Shown: positions 56,334 through 64,000 of the stretch, piece by piece
Numbering within the stretch: position 1 is the stretch's first letter
Layout: each line of letters begins with the position of its first letter
Source of the DNA: Dichetophora obliterata
Taxonomy: Eukaryota > Arthropoda > Insecta > Diptera > Sciomyzidae
Length of the DNA stretch: 64,000 bases
Assembly (NCBI GenBank): GCA_963920525.1
Contig: OY986436.1
Coordinates: 26,735,318-26,799,317, forward strand
Direction: 5' to 3'
Translations under genes and position numbers: made by a program
Notes under the pieces: model-generated
Databases searched by the model: none
What the model was told of the DNA's origin: nothing
The model's input: the letters and a program-made list of their open reading frames with translations, nothing else

Positions 56334-58549
56334 TTATTTTCTGTGATGATACTCAAAGAAGCAGTTTTTTGCATTTGAACAGCACAAATGCAGATGACAT
56401 TTAGAGCAAACGCACTGCGTTAGCAATTTTTTGCATAATTTGCACCACCTTTTGCCACCTTCTTTATCTAACCACTTTGGAAAGTGCCCAATATTATCAT
56501 AGCGCATATCATCAACAGGGTGTTTTGCTCTGTCTCCAGCTTTTGAGTTGCAGGGTTGGGACGCTTGTGGACTTTCTGAACGGGATAAATTTGTCTGAAA
56601 TTTGGGGCGTCCTGCCACACGTTTTTTTGGTATAGACCACAAGACCAGCTGCAATTTCTTCCCGAAATTGTGGTAATTGAAGCAATTTTTCTTCACCAGC
56701 TTCACCATCATAACATTTTTCAGCGCGTATGCGTCGGTATAATACGTAAGCATTTGTCGCTGCCATATCAATAAAATGATAAAAGAGCCGCATCATCGCA
56801 TCACGTGTCTTCGCTCGAATGTGATAACGTCCCATTAGTCCATCCATTAAATCCACGCCACCCTTGTGCCTATTGTATTCCTTGATAATGTGTGGGCAAT
56901 CGACTTCTACATATTTTTTCTTTTCTGTCATAACGGGTAACCTTTTGTGCATGAGTTTCGGTGCCTGTACGTGAAAATGGTTCAATGCCGACGTATGTAT
57001 GTGGAAGCTAATCGCACACATTTATTGTCTTTCCACAACACATTGGAGATGGAACACATAGGCCAATGCCTACTGGGCAAGAGCAGTACCAACGAACTCT
57101 GTTGCGAAACCTCTGGGTTTGTCCTTATTGGCATTATCTGTAGGAAGTTTACAGTTCGGAATTCGGTTCATTCACACTGTGCCCAAACTGTAAATTCCAC
57201 GTGCACGCAAATAAACCAACAGCGGAAGCGACGTGTAAAAGTTATCGAAATAAATCACATGGTGTACAAAGTTCGCCACAGTGTTTGTCAAACGCACAAC
57301 AACATTCGCAGTGGCTCCAAGACCAAGTGCGCCAGGTAGCACAACATTATCGCCAGCACCATTGTAGATCTCGAAGCGGTAAGCGTAGCCAAAAGAATCG
57401 CATAAAACGAATAATTTTATTCCCCATTTATGTGGCTTATTCGGCATATATTGCCGGAGATGGTGTTTTATTTTTGTGCTACACATCTACTCATCTATAC
57501 ACAAGCGAGCTGTCTTTGCCACAGAATCAAATCGATCGTTGAGCTTGTTGGCTAAATTTCGAATTCGGAACAATGAGTCGTAACCAGGCTGTCCTTTTCT
57601 GATCCTCTCGCTTTCATTTCGGAATAATAAATCTTTTTTTATTAATTCGAACCGTCTCCGACTCATTGCTTTTTGTATAGGGTCAAACGCATTTCTGCTC
57701 CAATAACTCTCCAAGTTCGGGTAACGGTAGACTGACATATATATTAGAATCCCAATATAATGGTAAAGTTCCTCAATGTCTACGGAGAACTTCGTGTCGA
57801 TGTCTTCGGTGATAGCTGCTCTGTTTGTCTCTGTAACGATGATTTGCATTACATCGTTTCCAAAAAAATAACAAAAAATTTCCATAGGTGTATGCAACGC
57901 TTTTACTTCTGAAGAAAGTGATGTGTTGCCTCGGAAAACTATGTCATTAACGTGCAGTTGCATCGATTTTTTTCGCCATGTGATGTTTGAGAAATCATTT
58001 GCATGTTTTTGTATTGATTCGAGACCTGTAAAACAAAAATTTATGTAGTTTTATTTCAATTGATATTTACTTTCTACTCCTACCTTGACCAATGAACCTA
58101 CCCGCTGAGGGTTCAATTGTTGGACCACCTCCTTCCATTAATGGAAGCGGAGATTGAGGTCTTTTGCCTGATTTTGAAGTGGAAGGAACAGGCTCATCAA
58201 TGACTGCCGATATCAAGTCTCTCCCAGACAAAATTTCTACTACTTCAACATTTTCGCTATCTTCAATCGGAATCAAACTTGATGAAGCCAAAGGTTCGTC
58301 AAGTGTACTTATGGTCGTTGGTGACTGCATTTCGAATACACTGTTCTGGTTTAGTTTAATCCCTCCAAGTTCTTCGTTTTCTTCACAGATTTGATACAGC
58401 ACAATATTTTGGTAATTTGCGTCATCATCACAAGAATCTGACCCTTCTCCCATTGACTCCACAAGCTCGTCATCAATAGAGTCCGTAAGTTGAGCCAACT
58501 CATCTTCAGTCAAAGCGTCAAATATAATTACTCGATTTCTTGCTGCCAT
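56334..58549 (-). pseudogene. piggyBac-like transposase 1, one intron, disrupted
   Basis: The start is chosen at ATG 58549 (MAARNRVIIF). Exon 1 (58549-58084) is acidic, as in piggyBac N-termini. An intron at 58083-58026 (58 nt, GTAGGA...TTTTACAG) joins GQ to GLESIQKHANDF in phase. Exon 2 has MEIFCYFF, SVYRYPNLESYWS, a TAG at 57489-57487 just after ARLCIDE (first catalytic Asp), PHKWGIKLFVLCDS, VIYFDNFYTSLPLL (second Asp), and after a frameshift near 57170 and another near 57020, EYNRHKGGVDLMDGLMGRY (third Asp pair). The C-terminus (56510-56334) is Cys-rich: RWCKLCKKLL, CVCSKCHLHLCC, a zinc-binding tail as in piggyBac. A stop also lies near 57065. Catalytic residues are kept, so decay is recent. 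Confidence 0.9.
58026..58083 (-). other. Spliceosomal intron in piggyBac-1 transposase
   Basis: 58 nt on the minus strand, donor GTAGGAGTAG, acceptor TTTGTTTTACAG. Removal keeps the transposase in frame; retention brings a stop after GRSRK. Confidence 0.75.
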
Positions 58550-59197
58550 ATCTTTTAGTTTAGGTATATAAAACAAAAAAAACAATAATAAAATATAAAG
58601 AGGAAAAAATTACACTAGATCCCGCAGTAGTGCCCTCAGGCACTCCTCAGTATTTTGCTTCTAAATACACAAATTATAAATTTTTTCACTTTCACTAATA
58701 AAACTAGAATAACTTACCTTTCCAAAAAAAATTATTTCACTTAGATCAGAAAACTATAAGACCGTTTAAATTAACTTTGAAAAAAAAAAATAAAAAAACA
58801 AAACAAAAATAAAAAAATTTGCATACAAAATTTTTTCTATCGCTGTTCGACTTGTTGCACCAAAAGCTTGATAGAAACTAAACCAAGCGAAAAAATGCAG
58901 TTAAACCCTCACGAAAAATGTAAGCAAATATGTTGGCCATAGTACCGTTATAAATGTCAACCAAAAATGTTTTCACTTGTTGAGTACAGTTGAGTAAAGC
59001 GAAGCGTGCCTTGAGGCACTCTTACGGGTTAGAGGGTTAACTTTATGTAATCGAAAACTCTCTAGTTGTAATATTTTTAATAAAATACACGGCTAATTTA
59101 GCTGTGTACATAAACTGTTTATAAAATTTTGTTTGCTTTAAAATTTTAGAATTTTAGAATAATAGCAATAATTTAATAATCAACTGAGTGCATTACA

Positions 59198-61011
59198 GTA
59201 GGCTATAGTGCTGAAAGTAAGGCGTACCGATTGTTTAATCCACGCAGCAAACAAATCCTCATCAGCAGAGACGTCATCCTTATTGAAAATAAAAAATGTA
59301 GCACCGAAGAAAAAAATGGTGAGTTCTATTTTTTGAATTGTTTGATGAAACTAATGTCAGTTCAGGGGAGAATGGAGTCAGAAAAGAATTGACAGCTGAA
59401 ACTGATGCAAACTCGACTGATGATGATATATGTGAAGACACTGTTGATGAGAACTTCACACCTAGTGGCATAGAGTTAAACGATGCGGTCAACAACGACA
59501 AAGACGACGATCCTGATTTTTATTTATCTGAAGAGTTAATCGAGACCGATTTACAAGCACAAGAAATGATTCGCCGCTCTGATGGCCTTGCAAACAAACA
59601 GCCACAAAGGCTCATCTTTTGCGCGATGGAATTTATTGCAAACGACCCTGCAACTTGCCGAGAGGCAAAGGAATCAGATAACTCGGTAGAATGGGAAACT
59701 GCAAAGGAAAATAAAATGGTCTCGCTGCAATCTAATTGTACATGGGTATTAACTAATCAACAACCTAATCAGAAGGCGATACGGTCAAAATAGGTTTTTA
59801 AGACAAAAAATTATAATCATAGTTTACTATTTTGCAGAAAAGCTAGATTGGTGGCCAATGGATGCAGCCAAAGAGAAGGTATCGACTACACTGAAACATT
59901 GGCTCCTGTAGTGAGGTTCGAGTCTATACGATTTTTGCTGGCCCTCGCTGTTAAGTTTGCCATGGTAATACACCAAATGGATGCCGTTAGTGCGTACCTG
60001 AACAGAAAATTGAAGGCAGAAGTATATATGCAACAGCCTGAAGGTTTCAACGATGGCACAAGCAAAGTTTTTAAATTACTCAAATCAATCTACGGCCTTA
60101 AGCAATCCGGGCGCACTTGGAATGAAACGCTTAACAATAAACTTCTCAGCATGGGCCTAACAAGAAGTGAGGTGAACCAGTGTATTTATTTCAAAATTTC
60201 TAGCAACGAAAGATTGTATGTTGCGATATACGTTGATGATGTCCTCATATTTTCTAACAACACGAAAGAAATTAACTTCGTAAAAACCAAACTAGCGAAT
60301 ATATTTCAAATGAAAGATATAGGATAAGCATAGTCCGTGCTCGTCATCAGGATATCTTGCAACAAAAACTCAATAAAAATAGACCAATCACAGTATATAT
60401 CTGATGTACTTTCACTATTCGGGATGAGCGACTGCAATCAATCAAAAACATCAGTCGACTACAATCAAAAGGTCTCGGACGATATGGCTCCAAAAGACGA
60501 AAGTGAGAAGCAGCAAATGCCTCAGGTACCATATATGAAAGCTATCGGCTGCCAGGCCAGATATCTGCTACGCTGTCAACTTACTGAGTAGATGCAGTAA
60601 CAATCCAGGGAAGGGCCATTGGGATGCAGTCAAACGAATAATGCGGTATTCAAAGGGTACGACCGACAAAGGTCTTGTGTATACAAAACAACAGCATGGC
60701 AACATAATAGGCTATTGTGACGCAGACTGGGCCGGCGACACAGATGACAGATGATGAAACATTACTCTTTTTTGCAACAACAAGGGTGCAATCCAGGTGG
60801 CGCTTAATAAGTCTTACTCTTCTCGTACCAAACATGTCGATATAAAAGCAAAATTTATTCGGCAAAAAATTGAATCTAAAGAAGTTGAACTAAATATTTA
60901 TCTACCGATGAAATGGTTGCAGACATTTTAACCAAAGGTGTCACTCCTCAAAAATTAAACTTTTTCACAGATAAATTCGGCCTAACTGAAAACATAAATT
61001 CAAATGTTTAA
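59198..61011 (+). pseudogene. Copia-type pol: integrase end, RT and RNase H
   Basis: GYSAESKAYRLFNPRSKQI is the copia integrase C-terminus. A frame from 59338 covers linker and RT with in-frame stops at 59791 (TAG for Trp before VFKTK), 60325 and 60331: NGCSQREGIDYTETLAPV, MDAVSAYLNRKLKAEVYMQQ and YVDDVLIFSN (catalytic pair 60235-60240). It shifts near 60590 into GKGHWDAVKRIMRY and GYCDADWAGD (RNase H Asp). An internal deletion follows near 60755, then KHVDIKAKFIRQK, DEMVADILTKGV and a stop at 61009. Gag, protease and most of integrase are missing, and no 5' LTR is seen. The defects are old. Confidence 0.9.
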
Positions 61012-61082
61012 TATTGTATTTCTTTTAACATTTTAAGATACAACAAATGAAAGAGCAATAAAGTTGTGCATAATTATTGCTT

Positions 61083-61257
61083 CAGGGAAGGTGTTGCGAA
61101 AGAACAATTAATTAAGAGCACATATTAATTTCTTTTTTCATGTAACAAATAATAACTGTATTAAATTAACATTCCTACTTTTACTCTGCTCTAAGGGTTA
61201 AGCCTTATATTGTGAAATCTTGAATTATTAGTTCTAAATAAATAACTCAACACAACA
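61083..61257 (+). repeat. Copia 3' LTR with polypurine tract
   Basis: CAGGGAAGG at 61083-61091 is the polypurine tract. The LTR starts TGTTGCGAAAGAAC at 61092 and probably ends CAACA/CAACACA near 61257, about 166 bp. An AATAAATAA signal lies near the end. The target duplication cannot be checked because the 5' LTR is missing. Confidence 0.72.
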
Positions 61258-61513
61258 CATTCGACCATCGCAGTTGTTAACCAATCGTCGCCTAATTTTC
61301 TTCATTAACCCTCCGATGGGTGAGAAGGTCCCTGGGAACTTTTTAATTTTCAAACTGAAATTACTCCTTGATGGTCCATGGGAGATATACCCGAACCTTA
61401 TATGTATTCCAAGGGAATTTTATGCAGAATCGTTTAAAAAGAAAATCAAGCCGATCCGACCAATAATTTAGGATTTATAAGGGTTTAAAGATGCTTATTA
61501 CGGGAAAGGGTGA

Positions 61514-61533
61514 CAAGGTCCCTAGGGACCTTG
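61514..61533. repeat. 20-bp perfect palindrome in piggyBac-2
   Basis: CAAGGTCCCTAGGGACCTTG. Its half-site AAGGTCCCTGGGAAC also lies near the left end (61327), so it is likely a subterminal transposase-binding repeat. Confidence 0.8.
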
Positions 61534-61878
61534 CACTGAAATTGCAAGGAATTGTTAGTAAATGCAATTTGTCTTGGCTTGGTTTTAATTGTTTTATTAT
61601 TTGAACTTATCACAAACGTGTTCTTTGAATTTTAGGTACTTTCTAGTTTATTGTTGGCCTTTCCTTGAAAACATAATTACCTGTCTGGGGAAATTCAACC
61701 CTTTTTGAATTTTGAATTATTTAATTGTTTGAACACATGACAAATATATTCTTCGAATTTAAGTTATCTTTTGGACTATTTTTATTGTGCCTTTGCTTGA
61801 AAATATCACAAACGGTCCACCCCTTTTTCAATTTTATTGCCTGCTTTATGGTTAGCACAAGTAAACGTAGAAAAAGAG

Positions 61879-61886
61879 TATAAAAA
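61879..61886 (+). promoter_or_regulatory. TATA box of piggyBac-2 transposase
   Basis: TATAAAAA about 100 bp upstream of the chosen ATG at 61984; TCATAC at 61910 could be the initiator. Confidence 0.45.
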
Positions 61887-61983
61887 CGGCTTCAGATTCG
61901 TAAACCGAATCATACAAAGTTTACACATTGAGCAGAAAATATCGTGTGCTAAGTTTTATACTGAATTACATAAAGAAAATACA

Positions 61984-63270
61984 ATGGCAGATAGAAATTT
62001 AGATATTGCTGAAATGGTGGTACGTCGTAGTACACGCTACCAGCAAATGAGTGAGGAAGAAAGAAATGCAGTGGATGGGAGATATGCAGACTTCATGAGT
62101 GAGGAGGATGAAGTTGATGTTCCTGCATTTGATCTTGAATGTGCGGAAGATGACTTGACATATCAACCAAATTTTCATGTTGATGATTCTGATGCCGTAA
62201 ATGAAGTGATATTAGTGATGACGACTATGATGAAGAGGAAGAAACTGATGCTCCGCAAACAAGTGACAATTACTTCATTTCCAAAGATGGCACGAAATGG
62301 AGTAAAAATGCACCACCGCCTCCCCACACTCGTGCTCATAACGTGGTCGACTTCACAAGAAGGAAACCGGGACTAGTAGGAACCACACATGATTCCTTTA
62401 CCATTTTCCGCTCTATATTCATCGAAGACATGACGTACATCATAATACGCGAAACAAATCGAAAAGACCGTGAAGTGACAGCTGCATGGAATTTGGCAAA
62501 TCCAACGAACACAAAAGAATGGAAAACAATCACTTTAAAGTAGTACGATGCCTTTTTGGCTATTATTTTGTATGCTGGACTCACCAAATCGAATAGTGAT
62601 CCTGCTTCAGAGCTATGGGGCACAACGCACAGTCCAATATACAAAGCTGCATTATCGTATGATCGCTTCAGATGCATGCTACAATGTCTTAGATTCGACA
62701 ATGGAAATACGCGAAAGCAGCGACTTACCAGAAGCAAAACTGCGGCAATTGATGTTTGGCAAATGTTACAGTCTAACTTGGCAGCAGCTTACACTCCGCA
62801 TGATGCACTGACCGTTGATGAGCAGTTATTGCCATACAGAGGCCGCACCCGCTTCACACAATATATTCCGTCGAAGCCTGCCACGTATGGTATAAAGCTA
62901 TGGTCGTTGTGCGACTCGAAATCATTTTATCCTGTCAAAGGAATAATTTACTCTGGTAAATTGACTGACCAAGCACGAGACGTCAATCAAGGGCAGAACG
63001 TAGTACTTCAACTTGCGCAGAGTTATTTGGATGCAGGCCGCACAATTTATGCTGACAATTTTTTCTCCACTTTGGAATTGCTGCGTATTTTGATTAGGTA
63101 GAAAACTGCATTTGTTGGACTGCAGTGCGCTCGAATAAGACATTTGTGCCACAGGAGTTCCAAAAAAATCGTATGCGTCCTGTCAACAGCACATTGTTCG
63201 GCATCAACGAAGGCGATGCACAGTGGGATTTGTTCATACAATGTTCGGCAAAAAATATAAGGAGTGCTCA
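61984..63270 (+). pseudogene. piggyBac-like transposase 2, truncated and frameshifted
   Basis: Start chosen at ATG 61984 (MADRNLDIAEMVV), ahead of the acidic N-terminus (MSEEDEVDVPAFD). A frameshift near 62210 leads to DGTKWSKNAPPPP and VVDFTRRKPGL, then TAG at 62541. The DDE part reads ILYAGLTKSNSDP, SYDRFRCMLQCLRFDN, LTVDEQLLPYRGRTRF (first Asp), KPATYGIKLWSLCDSKSFY and IYADNFFSTLELL (second Asp), stop at 63099-63101, then RSNKTFVPQEFQKNRMRP and NSTLFG. The third Asp block and the Cys-rich tail are gone. It cannot be active. Confidence 0.9.
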
Positions 63271-63289
63271 TAGAATGATGAAATTTTGC

Positions 63290-63715
63290 TCTGAACCTTT
63301 GGTTAGCTCAATTAAGAATAAAATAAAGTTTCATCTAAATTGGCCACGCCCACTACCCACCGCCCATACAACCCAAAGTTTATTTTTAGCCCAAAGTTTT
63401 TGAAATTTGGCACATAGCCTTTTATTACCTCGATTAAGAATAAAATAAAATGTCATCTAAATTGTCCACGCCCACTACCCACCGCCCATACAACCCAAAG
63501 TTAATTTTTGGCCCAAAGTTTTTGAAATTTGGCACATAGCCTTTTATTACCTCAATTAAGAATAAAATAAAGTTTCATCTTAATTGGCCACGCCCACTAC
63601 CCACCGCCCATACAACCCAAAATTTATTTTTGGCTCAAAGTTTTTAAAATTTGGCACAGAGCCTTTATTACCTCAATTAGCGCCCACCACTCACCGCCCA
63701 TAAAACCCATATTAT
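63290..63715 (+). repeat. About 122-bp tandem repeat
   Basis: Three full units and a partial one with CCACGCCCACTACCCACCGC, CATACAACCCAAAGTTTA, AATTTGGCACATAGCC and AATTAAGAATAAAATAAA; anchors near 63341, 63461, 63586 and 63680. The CCATACAACCCAAA phrase resembles the Helitron arrays at 4.4-5.6 and 8.5-10.4 kb. Confidence 0.88.
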
Positions 63716-63799
63716 ATTTTTTCCCACAACTTTTTGTTTCTTAACCAAAACTAATTATTTTATTAATAAATTTCAATACATGCATTTAAATATGGACTT

Positions 63800-64000
63800 T
63801 TATTCATCATCTATCATTTCTGTAACTATATCATCAAGTTCCAGAACCTGTTTATGGGGTTGACATCTAAAACTACTTATAAAAGGATCTGACGATACTA
63901 GAAGTCGATGAAAAACATCTGTATTTGTTGCAACTCTATCATACTTTCTGGAGAACCTTAATCTATAATTTCTATAATCTTTATTTCTGGCTTCTTGGGG
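63800..64000 (-). CDS. Transib/RAG1-like transposase, C-terminal part (open at window edge)
   Basis: A minus-strand frame enters at base 64000 and runs 66 codons to TAA at 63802-63800. It reads EARNKDYRNYRLRFSRK near its start, then NTDVFHRLLVSSDPFISSF. This matches the last catalytic block of RAG1 (NESGNKLFRRFRK with the catalytic Glu, then DVLKHHWLYTSKYL) in order and spacing. The Glu of QEARNK (codon 63994-63992) would be the third catalytic residue. The tail ends LDDIVTEMIDDE. No lesion is seen in the visible part, in contrast to the relic at 526-1502, so it may belong to a younger or intact copy continuing beyond the window. The downstream (left) sequence is AT-rich, and no inverted repeat was identified in the window. 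Confidence 0.65.
   Translation of the reverse strand, partial: PQEARNKDYRNYRLRFSRKYDRVATNTDVFHRLLVSSDPFISSFRCQPHKQVLELDDIVTEMIDDE

Larger units (their letters stand above)
56038..59036 (-). mobile_element. piggyBac-like element 1, both ends present
   Basis: TTAA at 56034-56037 and 59037-59040 flank ends CCCTCTAACC / GGTTAGAGGG. 2999 bp. A transposase gene with one intron lies on the minus strand and fills most of the element. Sequences GCCTCAGGGCACT at the left and GTGCCTTGAGGCACT at the right are subterminal inverted motifs. TTAA target and CCCT ends are diagnostic for piggyBac. Confidence 0.93.
61309..63270 (+). mobile_element. piggyBac-like element 2, 3'-truncated
   Basis: TTAA at 61305-61308, then CCCTCCGATGGGTGAGAAGG. 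A 20-bp perfect palindrome follows at 61514-61533. The transposase is on the plus strand. The right end is absent; after about 63270 the sequence turns into a tandem repeat. It is a different lineage from element 1. Confidence 0.85.

Noticed and set aside
59791..59842. Intron in the copia RT (GTTTTT...TTTTGCAG)
   Set aside because: The interval reads through in frame after a single Trp-to-stop change, so no intron is needed.

Overview
The window is AT-rich, intron-poor eukaryotic DNA made almost entirely of transposable elements, most of them broken and many inserted inside one another. The best guess for the host is an insect, probably a dipteran. The reasons are rosa-type DD41D mariners, HINE/DINE-like Helitrons with tandem-repeat bodies, piggyBac-like, copia-like and RTE elements, and a 58-nt spliceosomal intron. 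I see no convincing host gene, no tRNA or rRNA gene, no CRISPR array and nothing bacterial.

Layout. 1-326 holds the C-terminal end of a hAT transposase. 526-1502 is a decayed Transib/RAG1-like transposase. From 1503 to 10418 there is a deep nest. Helitron-2 sits in the Transib relic; a DD41D mariner (1511-6730) and a rosa mariner (copy B, 6731-8028) sit at Helitron-2's 5' end. Helitron-1 (1671-5594) sits inside the first mariner's transposase frame, and a deleted rosa mariner (copy A, 1680-2607) sits inside Helitron-1. Helitron-2's tandem array also carries a MITE (8847-9454) that contains a tRNA-derived SINE (8959-9304). A third Helitron covers 13078-15371. 15-21 kb holds degenerate tandem repeats. 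21648-25423 is a candidate long solo LTR with a pyrimidine-rich body; its 3' part contains three short GTAAGT...CAG intervals that look like introns. 27-35 kb is a field of inverted-repeat DNA elements, including two non-autonomous hAT elements with perfect 8-bp target duplications.

36112-46150 (minus) is one LINE (LINE-F) split twice: by a head-to-tail pair of another LINE (E1 and E2) and by a near-complete RTE (42222-45437). 46331-50490 (plus) is a third LINE (LINE-G), split by a 2.6-kb solo LTR (LTR1), which is itself split by a Harbinger-like element. A second solo LTR of the same family (LTR2, 50821-52600) carries a hairpin-forming 63-bp minisatellite and sits in the tip of a MITE. 56038-59036 is a complete-ended but mutated piggyBac-like element with one intron. 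Next come a truncated copia pol with its 3' LTR (59198-61257) and a second, truncated piggyBac-like element (61309-63270). The last 201 bases (minus) are an open C-terminal fragment of a Transib/RAG1-like transposase, the same superfamily as the relic at the left edge.

The nests allow relative dating: wherever a host element's reading frame rejoins across an insertion, the insertion is younger. Clear cases are Helitron-1 in the mariner, LTR1 in LINE-G, and RTE and E1/E2 in LINE-F. Every coding region is damaged except the fragment cut by the right edge. All calls come from reading the sequence; family names rest on remembered motifs and were not searched.
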